NCBI RefSeq assembly: GCF_013778325.1
Contig: NZ_JACEIB010000027.1
Span: forward strand, 1 to 64,000
DNA length: 64,000 nt
From: Sphingomonas chungangi
GTDB taxonomy: Bacteria; Pseudomonadota; Alphaproteobacteria; Sphingomonadales; Sphingomonadaceae
Reading direction: 5' to 3'
Shown here: positions 1 to 8,033 of the stretch, in pieces
Numbering within the stretch: position 1 is the first letter of the stretch
Layout of the letters: each line of letters opens with the position of its first letter
The notes under the pieces: generated by a model
The model's input: only the letters and a program-made list of their open reading frames with translations
What the model was told of the DNA's origin: nothing
The model's database searches: none
Made by a program: the position numbers and the translations under genes

Positions 1-95
1 GTTACGGATACGGGTACAACTACACCTACTCCTACTCCTACGGCGACAAACAGGATAACCAAAACCACCGTAAATGGCCGTGGAGTCGGGGCTGA
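1..95 (+). CDS. C-terminal tail of a gene cut by the window edge; probable Wzc-type tyrosine autokinase or chain-length regulator
   Basis: The frame read from base 3 is open from the edge to a TGA at 93-95 and gives 30 residues. The first 13 alternate Tyr with small residues (seven Tyr in YGYGYNYTYSYSY), followed by a charged, Trp-containing end. Tyrosine-cluster tails are the autophosphorylation sites of bacterial BY-kinases (Wzc, ExoP, GelE-like) that control EPS chain length, and such a gene is expected beside a Wzy polymerase. Only the tail is visible and no kinase motif can be checked, so the family is an inference from composition and context. The other forward frames do not give a comparable sequence. 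Confidence 0.5.
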   Translation, partial: YGYGYNYTYSYSYGDKQDNQNHRKWPWSRG

Positions 96-114
96 ACCGG
101 CGGGATCACGGGCC

Positions 115-136
115 GGCGGGATCGGGTCGCCTTTTT
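115..136 (+). terminator. weak candidate terminator after the truncated kinase-like gene
   Basis: GGCG at 115-118 can pair with CGCC at 128-131, followed directly by five T residues (132-136). The stem is only 4 bp, so this is weak, but it sits 20 bases after the stop at 95 and before the next gene. Confidence 0.3.
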
Positions 137-236
137 AGCGCATCCCCATCCGCCAGCCTTGCCACGACAGCGCGAGCGCGCGTGATGATCATCCGGTCGA
201 GCATGCAGATCGGGCACACAAGGCCGGTATTGTAAT

Positions 237-1565
237 ATGGCAACCCAACCCGCCCCGCCGATCCGGACATGGAGAAACGCGCAGTCGCTGCGCGGGCTTC
301 ATGCCTACCTCCCGACGACGCTGCTGGACGGCATCCTCGTCTTCAACCTGTTCCTGGTCGCGATATTCTTCAGCCGTACATTCGAATTTTTTCCGGGCGG
401 CAAGAGCCTGGTCAACACCTACATGTTCGCGAGCAACGCCATATTCCTGGTGCTTGCGGTCATGCTACATCCGACGGCGCGCAATTTCATCATCGCGATG
501 GCGACCTTCATCTTCATCGAGCTGATGGTCTTCGTTCTCCATTTCGGCCTCAAATTCTACGCTGCCTCGCTCGCATCCTTTCCTGGCCTGTTCTCCTGCG
601 GCCTGATCGCGATCTATGCGAGGCAATATCCGCTGGATCGCGCGATGCGCATGATCTTCGCCGCCTGCTTTGCCTACGCCCTGACATTTCTGCATTTCCA
701 CTACAGCATAGACGCCTACCAGCTGGCTGTGGCCCGCTCGCACGGGCTGGAAACGGGCAGTTCGATCATGATCGCGCACGGCGTGGAGGGCACCTCGGTG
801 TCCGATGCCGCGTTCCGTATTGCTGTTTCGGCGATCCACCTCGCCTTCGGCTTCTTCTACGCGCTCGAGCAATATCGCGCCCGACGATCGACGACGTGGC
901 TGGGCATCACCTTGTTCTTCGGCTTCTGCATCGCGATCTGCGACTTCCGGTTCATGATGGCCGCCATCCTGCTGACGGCCGTGATCAGCTTCATTCCGCT
1001 CTCCCGGGCCACCAAGCTCAAGGCCGGCATGGGCTTCATCCTGGTCACTTTGATCGGGTCGGCCGTGCTGGCAATCTTTTCCTTCAACATCTACGGCGTG
1101 CTGCAGTCGGACGCGACCGGACTCGTGCGCTATTACGAAGCGGAAATAGCCTTCGATTTCATCCATGCCTATCCGTTGCTGGGCACGGGCCTGTATGGGA
1201 CGGCGGATGATCTGGCCTCCGTCTATGGCAACAGCATCCTCGCACCGTCCGACATCGGCTATCTCGGCGAATTCCTGCAGTTCGGCATGCTCGGGCTGCT
1301 GCTGCTGCTGCTCTGCAATATGCTGGTCTATCGGTTCGTGAAGTCGGCGGGCGGACGACCCGACAGCGACATCGTGATCGGCAGGACGCTGACGAGCCTC
1401 TTCCTGTTCGTGGCGATCATGCAGACGACGAGCACCTTTCTGTGGGAAGAGGGCGGTGCGCTGATATTGGCACTGTCGATTGGCTATGCGAGCCGCTCCG
1501 TGCTTTCACGCCGCCCTCGCGTTCGCGCGGCCGCTGCGCGTGTTCCGGCGGGCACCAAGGCCTGA
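237..1565 (+). CDS. Wzy-like polysaccharide polymerase / O-antigen ligase-like membrane protein
   Basis: This 442-residue protein is almost entirely hydrophobic, with roughly 10-12 predicted membrane segments (for example near residues 28-45, 60-78, 85-105, 220-250, 260-285, 345-365 and 385-400). A longer polar stretch near residues 285-345 would be the large periplasmic loop typical of Wzy polymerases and WaaL ligases. Wzy proteins join lipid-linked repeat units in the periplasm. Sequence identity in this family is too low for a sure call by eye, so the assignment leans on topology, size and the presence of a Wzx flippase and several glycosyltransferases nearby. The ATG at 237 has only a poor ribosome site; a downstream start is possible. 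Confidence 0.6.
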   Translation: MATQPAPPIRTWRNAQSLRGLHAYLPTTLLDGILVFNLFLVAIFFSRTFEFFPGGKSLVNTYMFASNAIFLVLAVMLHPTARNFIIAMATFIFIELMVFVLHFGLKFYAASLASFPGLFSCGLIAIYARQYPLDRAMRMIFAACFAYALTFLHFHYSIDAYQLAVARSHGLETGSSIMIAHGVEGTSVSDAAFRIAVSAIHLAFGFFYALEQYRARRSTTWLGITLFFGFCIAICDFRFMMAAILLTAVISFIPLSRATKLKAGMGFILVTLIGSAVLAIFSFNIYGVLQSDATGLVRYYEAEIAFDFIHAYPLLGTGLYGTADDLASVYGNSILAPSDIGYLGEFLQFGMLGLLLLLLCNMLVYRFVKSAGGRPDSDIVIGRTLTSLFLFVAIMQTTSTFLWEEGGALILALSIGYASRSVLSRRPRVRAAAARVPAGTKA

Positions 1566-1752
1566 TTTCGGGCGGACGCGCGTCGTTGGCGATGCGATTT
1601 GTACAGCCGAAGCGTCGGAGAGCGATCCCATTCGCTGCCGCGTGACGTCGAGAGAACGCGGTTTTTGCGTTTCGGGCGCGGTATCGAGCCTGGCGGCGAT
1701 TGGCTCGATCGGCTCCGGTCGGACGAATGGGCGGACGAGGACGGCCAAGCGA
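1566..1752. other. convergent intergenic gap, nothing recognised
   Basis: These 187 bases separate the convergent Wzy-like and acyltransferase genes. I see no RNA gene, no clear hairpin with a T-run and no supported small gene. Confidence 0.4.
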
Positions 1753-2823
1753 CTAGATGCGGGTACCTTCGGCCGTCTGCCGCGCGGCGGCGGATTTGGT
1801 GGTCTCGAAGCGGACACGCAGTTGGCGGAACGCCTTCTCGACCGTGTAGTAGGAAAGCACCGCCAATCCGAAGCCGATCACGGCCCCCGCGATGCTGCCG
1901 ACCATACCGTAGCGCGGCTCCAGCAACATGATGAGCGGATAGTGCCAGAGATACAGGCCGTAGGACATCCGCCCCACGAACACGAAAGGGGTGAGCGACA
2001 TCGCCCGCCGCAGCCAGCCCGGATGCAGCGACGCGACGATCAGCCAGACCGAGACGAGCCAAGTCAGCACCAGCCCCCACGTCGCGGTGGCGTACCAATC
2101 TTCGTTCAGGCCGGCGAAGATCGGAATCACCATCAATACCGGCAGGATCGCCCAGCGCGCGCAGATGGCGAGCCAGCGGGTGGGCACCGGAGTCAGCGCC
2201 AGCAGACAGCCGGCGAGAAGCCCGTCGGAATGGGTGTCGAAGCCATTATAGGTCCGTGACGGCTCCGCGCCGATGGTCGCGAGCAGGCAGCGCCACGCCA
2301 CCACCGCGATAAGCGCCGCGATAAGCCAGCGCCGCGGGTTGCCCTCGCGGATCTTCCGGAAGGCGAGCGGCCACAGCAGATAGAATTGCTCCTCCATCGC
2401 CAGCGACCAGGTGTGACCGAGATAATCGCGCCAGCCGATCGAGAAGGCCCTCGCCCAGTTCATCAGGTAGGTGCCGGCCAGAAATACCGATTCCAGGATC
2501 TGCCAGCGCCGCTCGACGATCGCGAGCACGACCACGAACGCCAGCAGGCACCAGAAGGCAGGCGTGAGCCGCAGCAGACGCCGGATGTAGAAATGGCGGA
2601 TACTGATATGCCCGGTCCGCGCCGCTTCGTCATCCAGCAGGCGGGTGATTAGGAAACCGCTCAGCACGAAGAACAGGTCGACGCCGGCCCAGCCGCCCGG
2701 CAACGCCGTGGACGAGACGTGGAAGATCACCACGCCCAGCACCGCGATCGCGCGCAGGCCGTCCAGCGCGGGCTCGTATTTCATGCTGGGCCAGGCGGTC
2801 GGTCGCCGCGTCTCGGCCCTCAT
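1753..2823 (-). CDS. acyltransferase family 3 (OafA/YrhL-type) membrane O-acyltransferase
   Basis: The 356-residue product begins its first membrane segment with LDGLRAIAVLGVVIFH, the hallmark of acyltransferase family 3, with the essential-type His at residue 35. TWSLAMEEQFYLLWPL, further in, is the second family signature. About ten membrane segments follow. These enzymes move acetyl or other acyl groups onto extracytoplasmic sugars. The ATG at 2823 is chosen because it overlaps the stop of the upstream glycosyltransferase as ATGA; a start at 2784 (second Met) is the alternative. It closes the rmlB-wzx-GT2 unit, so its likely substrate is the EPS repeat unit, but the acyl group and position cannot be read from sequence. 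Confidence 0.85.
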   Translation of the reverse strand: MRAETRRPTAWPSMKYEPALDGLRAIAVLGVVIFHVSSTALPGGWAGVDLFFVLSGFLITRLLDDEAARTGHISIRHFYIRRLLRLTPAFWCLLAFVVVLAIVERRWQILESVFLAGTYLMNWARAFSIGWRDYLGHTWSLAMEEQFYLLWPLAFRKIREGNPRRWLIAALIAVVAWRCLLATIGAEPSRTYNGFDTHSDGLLAGCLLALTPVPTRWLAICARWAILPVLMVIPIFAGLNEDWYATATWGLVLTWLVSVWLIVASLHPGWLRRAMSLTPFVFVGRMSYGLYLWHYPLIMLLEPRYGMVGSIAGAVIGFGLAVLSYYTVEKAFRQLRVRFETTKSAAARQTAEGTRI

Positions 2824-3854
2824 CCCCGGGCAGCCCTGCGCGGAAAGGTGCGGCGGAAGCTGGCATCGTGGAGAACGACATCGCCCATCGCGATCCACAT
2901 CGCCTTCACCGCACGAACGTCGCCCCGGCGCAGATAGGCCAGCGTGGAGTGGCCCAACCGCAGCAGCATGAAGGGCATGTAGGGTCGCCAGTAGCGCCAG
3001 TAGAAGCGCGCCTTGCTGCGATGATCGTAATAGATGCTGAGATCGGAGGCGCGCGCGCTGGCGCCGCCGGTGCCGATCGAGCCGCCGACCTTGTGCGCGA
3101 TCACCGCGTCGCGCGCCCAGCCCAGCCGCTCGCCGGGGAGCAGGCGCTGGCTGAGGTCGAGCTCCTCGTAATACAGGAAATAGGTTTCGCTGAGGCCGCC
3201 CAGCCGACGGAACAGCGAGGGCCGCACGAAGATAGCGGCGCCGATCACGTAGCCGATCGCCGCCTCGGCGGTCGTCTCGTCGGGCAGATCGGCGAGCGGG
3301 CGGCCGCGCCAGAGATGGTCGGCGCGCGCCTTCACCTTGTCATAGGTGCCCCCGATCCCCTGCACAGTGCCGCGATCGTCATGATACACCAAAGTCGCGC
3401 CGCATACCGCGACGTCCGGCGCGGCATCCATCTTGCGCTCCAGCGCGATCAGCGCGCCGGGATCGATCTCGGTATCGTTGTTGAGGATGAAGATGTAGCG
3501 GCAGGCATCATCTTCCAGGGCATAGGCGATGCCGACATTGTTGCCGCCCGCAAAGCCGAGGTTCGCCCCGACATCGACCAGCACGACGCGGAAGACGCCC
3601 CGCCCCTCGCCGGCCGCCGGCGCTTCCCACAGCGTGCCGCCCCGCGCCCGCGTCAGCTCGGCCGAGATATCGCGTGGCGGGGCGCCGACGAAGCGGCGCT
3701 CCGCCCAGCCGCGCAGTCGCACGAGCGAATCGTCGGCCGAGGCATTGTCGCAGATCACCACGGTCAGCCCGTCCTGCCGCGCGGCGTCGAGCGATTCCAG
3801 GCACTCGATCGTGTCGCGCCAGCCGTTCCAGTTGACCAGGATCGTGTAGATCAT
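2820..3854 (-). CDS. family 2 glycosyltransferase, rhamnosyltransferase-like
   Basis: This 344-residue GT-A enzyme starts ILVNWNGWRDTIECLES, followed by VVICDNAS (residues 32-39) and NLGFAGGNN (98-106), then the metal-binding NNDTEID at 125-131. That order matches the WbbL/RfbN group of rhamnosyl- and related transferases in family GT2. The stretch between residues 52 and 95 is longer than usual. The ATG at 3854 is preceded by GGGGAGCGG. The gene lies 20 bases after wzx and overlaps the next acyltransferase by 4 bases, so it belongs to an EPS assembly unit headed by rmlB. dTDP-rhamnose as donor is an inference from that neighbour. Confidence 0.8.
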   Translation of the reverse strand: MIYTILVNWNGWRDTIECLESLDAARQDGLTVVICDNASADDSLVRLRGWAERRFVGAPPRDISAELTRARGGTLWEAPAAGEGRGVFRVVLVDVGANLGFAGGNNVGIAYALEDDACRYIFILNNDTEIDPGALIALERKMDAAPDVAVCGATLVYHDDRGTVQGIGGTYDKVKARADHLWRGRPLADLPDETTAEAAIGYVIGAAIFVRPSLFRRLGGLSETYFLYYEELDLSQRLLPGERLGWARDAVIAHKVGGSIGTGGASARASDLSIYYDHRSKARFYWRYWRPYMPFMLLRLGHSTLAYLRRGDVRAVKAMWIAMGDVVLHDASFRRTFPRRAARG

Positions 3855-3874
3855 CCGCCGCTCCCCACCGTGGT

Positions 3875-5365
3875 TTATTGCGGCACGTCGACGGGGCGCA
3901 ATCGAAAGCCCGAGCGGCGGAACGAGACGAGCACATCGCGGAAGGGCCGGTTGGTCGTCGCGTTGAGCACCAGGAACACCGCCCACATCACGATGCAGCC
4001 GACGATGCTGCCGATCAGCCCGAGATCGAGCAGCGTCACCGCCGCGAACGAGACGATCATGCAGGCGAGGCCCGGCGCCAGCGCGGCGAGGACCGGCCGG
4101 TCGACCTTGTGCACCGCCGCCAGCAGCATGGCGTCGATCGTCACCCGGATCATCCATGCCACCGCCGCGCCGGTGACGCCGTAGAAATGGACGAGCAGCA
4201 GCATCAGCCCGACATAGGGCAGCACCTCGCTCATGTGGATCGTCGCCACCGCGCGCGGCCGCCCCTGGCCCTGGATCGCGCTGAACAGCACGAAGGCGAG
4301 GCTGTTCCACCACGCGCCCATCGCCAGCAGCCGGAAGACCGGGCCGCCCCTGGCCATCATCTCCGGGCCGAGCCAGATGTTGAGGAACTGGCCGCACAGG
4401 AAGATCGCCGCGATATAGACGAGGCTGACGATCGTGCCGAGATGGCAGAGCGTCACCGAGACGATGTCGCGGCTGTCGTCCCGGTTCAGCCGGGAGAAGA
4501 CCGGGAACAGCGTGCGGGTCAGCATTGTCGGCAGGATCTGCGATCGCTGGACGATGTTCATCGGCACCGAGTAGAACGGGATCACCGCTACGTTGCGCAG
4601 CGATCCGATCACGAACTGGTCGACGTCGGTCATGATCGGGCTGATCACGTTGGTGACGGTCACCCAGCCGCCGAAGGCGAACAGCGATTTCAGCAGCGGG
4701 ATGTCCACCACCGGCTTCAGCGACACGCCGGACACCTTGATCGCGTAGAGCATCACCGAGCAGAAGGTGAAGGCTCGCACCACCAGCATCACCGGCATGA
4801 TCACCTCGAGCGACGGCCCCCAGTGCATCACCGCGGCAAGCGGCAGCACCTGGCCCAGAATCATGCCGGTCGTCTGGATGATGTTGAGCGTCACGAACTT
4901 CTCGTGCGCCTCGACGGTGCCGACGCCGACGCCAAGCATCAGCGCCATCGGCAGCATCGCCGCGAGATAGCCGATCGAGCCGGCGATTTCGCCGCGGACC
5001 TCCGGCGCCACCTTCATGACGTGCAGGAAGAGGTACGAACCGCACACGTAGAGGATCAGGCCGCCGATCAGCCCCATGCAGCCGTTGATGATGAAGGATG
5101 ACCAGAAGACGCGATGCTTGGCGCCGCGCCCGTCCCCATCCGCCATCTTCGAGAGCGCGTTGGTCGTCGCCCGCGAGATGCCGAGGTCCATGAAGCCGAA
5201 ATAGCCGAGCAGCGACCAGGCGACGAGCACCACGCCGTAGCGGCTCGCGCCGATGTGCGAGAGATAGATCGGAACGGTGAACAGGGTGACGGCGATCGGG
5301 ATCAGCGCGCCCAGCAGATTGGACGAGATGTTCCTGATCAGCTTGCTGCGTTCCGGCTTCGCCAC
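3875..5365 (-). CDS. Wzx-like polysaccharide flippase (MOP/PST superfamily)
   Basis: The 496-residue protein is polytopic, with around 12-14 hydrophobic segments, and opens LIRNISSNLLGALIPIAVTLFTVP, the usual start of Wzx/PST-type oligosaccharide translocases. It would flip undecaprenyl-diphosphate-linked EPS repeat units across the inner membrane for Wzy polymerisation. It is transcribed with rmlB upstream (69-base gap) and a GT2 gene downstream (20-base gap). A flippase and a polymerase-like protein in one locus indicate Wzx/Wzy-dependent assembly rather than an ABC-transporter or synthase route. Flippase substrate cannot be predicted from sequence. Confidence 0.82.
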   Translation of the reverse strand: MAKPERSKLIRNISSNLLGALIPIAVTLFTVPIYLSHIGASRYGVVLVAWSLLGYFGFMDLGISRATTNALSKMADGDGRGAKHRVFWSSFIINGCMGLIGGLILYVCGSYLFLHVMKVAPEVRGEIAGSIGYLAAMLPMALMLGVGVGTVEAHEKFVTLNIIQTTGMILGQVLPLAAVMHWGPSLEVIMPVMLVVRAFTFCSVMLYAIKVSGVSLKPVVDIPLLKSLFAFGGWVTVTNVISPIMTDVDQFVIGSLRNVAVIPFYSVPMNIVQRSQILPTMLTRTLFPVFSRLNRDDSRDIVSVTLCHLGTIVSLVYIAAIFLCGQFLNIWLGPEMMARGGPVFRLLAMGAWWNSLAFVLFSAIQGQGRPRAVATIHMSEVLPYVGLMLLLVHFYGVTGAAVAWMIRVTIDAMLLAAVHKVDRPVLAALAPGLACMIVSFAAVTLLDLGLIGSIVGCIVMWAVFLVLNATTNRPFRDVLVSFRRSGFRLRPVDVPQ

Positions 5366-5434
5366 GTCCCGTTCCCGCCCCTTGAAGTCGAAAGACCGGC
5401 GCCCTCCCGCACGGGCACCGGGAGAAAAGCGGCG

Positions 5435-6493
5435 TCAGGCTGCCTGCAGCCCCAGCCGCTCGGTCGCGTAGCGGCGATCGAGGATGTCCTGCCACCAGCC
5501 GCGATTGTCGAGATACCAGCGCACCGTCGCCTCGATCCCTTTCTCGAAGGTCTGCTCGGGCGACCAGCCGAGTTCCGTGCGGATCTTCGAGGCGTCGATC
5601 GCGTAGCGATGGTCGTGGCCCGGCCGATCCGCCACGAAGGTGATCTGATCGGCATAGGCCTTGCCGTCGGCGCGCGGCTGGAGCCGGTCGAGCGTGGCGC
5701 AGATCGTCCGCACGACCTCGATATTCTTGCGTTCCGAATTGCCGCCGACATTGTAGGTCTCGCCCGGCTTGCCCGCCTCGAACACGCGGCGCAGCGCGCG
5801 GGCGTGATCCTCCACGAACAGCCAGTCGCGCACGTTGCTCCCGTCGCCATAGACGGGCAGCGGCTCGCCGTTGAGCGCGCGGATGATGATCAGCGGGATC
5901 AGCTTCTCGGGGAAGTGATAGGGCCCGTAATTGTTCGAGCAGTTGGTCACCAGCACCGGCAGACCGTAGGTGTGGCCCCAGGCGCGGACGAGGTGGTCCG
6001 ATCCCGCCTTGGATGCCGAATAAGGCGAGCGCGGATCGTAGGGCGTCTCCTCGGTGAAGAAGCCGTCCTCGCCCAGCGAGCCGAACACCTCGTCGGTGGA
6101 GATATGGTGGAAGCGGAAGTTGGCGGCCTCCTCGCCCTCCAGCCCGCGCCAGTGGCGCAGCGCCTCCTGCAGCATGGTGAAAGTGCCGACCAGATTGGTC
6201 TGCACGAAGGCGCCCGGTCCGTCGATCGAGCGATCGACATGGCTCTCGGCGGCGAGATGCGCGACGATCTGCGGTCTGAAATCCTCGAACGCGCGGCGCA
6301 CGGCGTCGGCGTCGCAGATGTCGCCCTGCACGAAGCGGTAGCGGTTGCTCGCGGCGACCGGCTCCAGCGAGGAGAGCACGCCGGCATAGGTCAGCTTGTC
6401 GTAGTTCAGGACGTCATGGCCGCTGTCCTGGACCAGATGCCGGACGAGGGCCGATCCGATGAAGCCGGCGCCGCCGGTGACGAGAATGCGCAT
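5435..6493 (-). CDS. rmlB: dTDP-glucose 4,6-dehydratase
   Basis: This 352-residue short-chain dehydrogenase-like enzyme converts dTDP-glucose to dTDP-4-keto-6-deoxyglucose, the second step of dTDP-L-rhamnose synthesis. It shows the NAD-binding GGAGFIG at residues 7-13, the diagnostic STDEVFG at 132-138 (catalytic Asp134-Glu135 pair) and the YSASK motif with Tyr158 and Lys162. Length is normal for the family. The chosen ATG at 6493 starts directly at the dinucleotide fold; an upstream in-frame extension to 6820 has no recognisable content. It is unusual that rmlB lies about 20 kb from rmlA, rmlC and rmlD (26,420-28,703) and instead heads the wzx-GT2-acyltransferase unit. Confidence 0.96.
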   Translation of the reverse strand: MRILVTGGAGFIGSALVRHLVQDSGHDVLNYDKLTYAGVLSSLEPVAASNRYRFVQGDICDADAVRRAFEDFRPQIVAHLAAESHVDRSIDGPGAFVQTNLVGTFTMLQEALRHWRGLEGEEAANFRFHHISTDEVFGSLGEDGFFTEETPYDPRSPYSASKAGSDHLVRAWGHTYGLPVLVTNCSNNYGPYHFPEKLIPLIIIRALNGEPLPVYGDGSNVRDWLFVEDHARALRRVFEAGKPGETYNVGGNSERKNIEVVRTICATLDRLQPRADGKAYADQITFVADRPGHDHRYAIDASKIRTELGWSPEQTFEKGIEATVRWYLDNRGWWQDILDRRYATERLGLQAA

Positions 6494-6711
6494 GTGCCGA
6501 TCCTGATTCCTGCCGAGCCTCGAAGCCACACGTACCACGATGGTAAACGCGGGCCATGGCATCGATCCGGAAGCATCGGCTTGCACCGAAGCTTCCGCCC
6601 CATCCCGCGCCATGTTGTCGCAGGATCGGCACCCGCCTTCAACCCGATTGTTGCGGCACACAATGCTCAGCCCGCTCGCAACGAGACACAATGCAATCCG
6701 GTAGCGGTCTT

Positions 6712-6741
6712 TTGACAAAAGCTTTCGCTGCGTTGCAGAAT
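6712..6741 (+). promoter_or_regulatory. candidate sigma-70-type promoter for the GT4-GH10-acyltransferase unit
   Basis: A perfect TTGACA (6712-6717) is followed after 18 bases by CAGAAT (6736-6741), which matches 4 of 6 positions of TATAAT. The downstream GT4 start is at 6888, giving a leader of about 140 bases. The dyad-like element at 6727-6739 overlaps the spacer and the -10 box, the usual place for a repressor site. Confidence 0.4.
6727..6739 (+). promoter_or_regulatory. GCTGCRTTGCA dyad-like element, copy 1
   Basis: GCTGCGTTGCAGA. It matches 11 of 13 positions of the perfect palindrome GCTGCATTGCAGC found upstream of the Gfo/Idh/MocA gene. Related copies lie upstream of rmlA and ugd. 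Confidence 0.35.
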
Positions 6742-6887
6742 ACACTTTGAGCGGACGGCATCGCGCGCCTATGACGGCGCGCGGGAGGCGGCGGAATGAC
6801 AACGCGGCGGGACAAGGCAATGCTCGATGCGTGGTGCGGCATCATTGCGACGCGAGACATGCCGTTCGGAATGAAAGCCGCGACGCC

Positions 6888-8030
6888 GTGAAGATCCTGC
6901 TTCTCACCAGCGAGTTCCTGCCCTTCCACGGCGGCATCGGCGCCTATGCGCGCGAACTGGCGACGGCCGCAGCGCAGGCGGGGCACCAAGTAACGCTGGT
7001 CGCACCGGGCTACGATGCCGATCAGAGCGCGATCGATTCCGCTTTTCCCTTCCAGGTGATCCGCGCGCCCGGCGGGGTATCGGATGCGAAAGGCCTGCCC
7101 CGCCGCATCCTCGCCACCCGGCGCCTGCTCAAGCGCGAGCGATTCGACATCGTGCACGCGGTCGACTGGCCCTATTTCATTCCCGTCCGCCTCGCGCGCG
7201 GAATGCTGCGCGGCGCGAAGGCGCTGCTCACGGTGCACGGCACCGAGATCATCTACATGCAGGCGCCCAGGCGGAAGCGGCTGCTCGATCTGATCGGCTT
7301 CTGGCGCAAGGGCTGGGCGACCTGGATCAGCAACAGCCGCTACACGCACGAACTCCTGCTGCGTTCCTTCCCGGCAATCGACGAGGCGCATGCTTATCCC
7401 GTGCCGCTGGCGGTCTCCGATGCCTGGCGGAGCGCGCGCATCCCGCGCGCGGAGGCGAGGCAGGGCTACGGGCTGGACGACGGGGATTTCGTCGTCGCCT
7501 CGCTCGGCCGGATCGTCCCGCGCAAGGGGCATGGCGTGCTGGCCGACGCGCTGGCGCTGCTTCCCGAGCCGGTGGCCCGCAACCTGCGATGGTGGGTCGT
7601 CGGCCCGGCGATCGAGCCCGATTATGCGAAGACGCTGGAGGCGAAGACCGCCGACCTGCCGGCGCGGACCGAGTTCCTCGGCAGCCTGCCGACGGAGGAC
7701 GTGCAGCGTCGGCTCGCCGCCGCCGATCTGTTCTGCCTGCCCGGTTATCAGGACGATGGCGGGCGGGTGGAAGGATTCGGCCTCGTCTTTCTGGAGGCCG
7801 GGGCCTACGCTGTGCCGTCGGTGGCGACACGATCGGGCGGCATCCCCGAGGCGGTGGAGGACGGCAGGACGGGTCTGCTGGTCGCCGAGCACGATGCCGA
7901 GGGAGTGGCGGCCGCCATCACGCGGCTGAAGGAAGACCCCGCGTTGCGGGAAGAGATGGCGAAGGCAGCCGAGGCGAAAGCCGCCGCGGCGACCTGGGAC
8001 AGGGTCATGCGCGAAACCTACGGAGGCTGA
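6888..8030 (+). CDS. family 4 glycosyltransferase
   Basis: The 380-residue GT-B enzyme has an N-terminal FLPFHGGIGAYARELA (glycine loop near residues 15-18) and the C-terminal donor-binding EGFGLVFLE at 295-303 followed by SGGIPEAV, all typical of family GT4. It probably adds a sugar to the EPS lipid-linked intermediate at the cytoplasmic face. The GTG at 6888 is chosen because the fold begins there and the preceding in-frame residues are low-quality and Arg-rich. It is the first gene of a plus-strand unit; the GH10 gene begins 3 bases after its stop. Donor and acceptor are not predictable. Confidence 0.85.
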   Translation: MKILLLTSEFLPFHGGIGAYARELATAAAQAGHQVTLVAPGYDADQSAIDSAFPFQVIRAPGGVSDAKGLPRRILATRRLLKRERFDIVHAVDWPYFIPVRLARGMLRGAKALLTVHGTEIIYMQAPRRKRLLDLIGFWRKGWATWISNSRYTHELLLRSFPAIDEAHAYPVPLAVSDAWRSARIPRAEARQGYGLDDGDFVVASLGRIVPRKGHGVLADALALLPEPVARNLRWWVVGPAIEPDYAKTLEAKTADLPARTEFLGSLPTEDVQRRLAAADLFCLPGYQDDGGRVEGFGLVFLEAGAYAVPSVATRSGGIPEAVEDGRTGLLVAEHDAEGVAAAITRLKEDPALREEMAKAAEAKAAAATWDRVMRETYGG

Positions 8031-8033
8031 GGC

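Larger units (their letters stand above)
6494..6887. other. 394-base divergent intergenic region with candidate promoter and shared dyad element
   Basis: The region between divergent rmlB and the GT4 gene has no supported gene. It holds a TTGACA box at 6712-6717 and a GCTGCGTTGCA element at 6727-6737 (annotated separately). The plus frame that extends the GT4 gene upstream to 6747 is Arg-rich and unlike protein-coding sequence, so this part is treated as untranslated leader. No promoter toward rmlB was clear by eye. Confidence 0.5.

Noticed and set aside
2820-5495. Apparent 891-residue fusion on the minus strand
   Set aside because: Only the last 344 codons encode a GT2 enzyme. The upstream part overlaps the Wzx gene in another frame and is Arg/Ala-rich noise.
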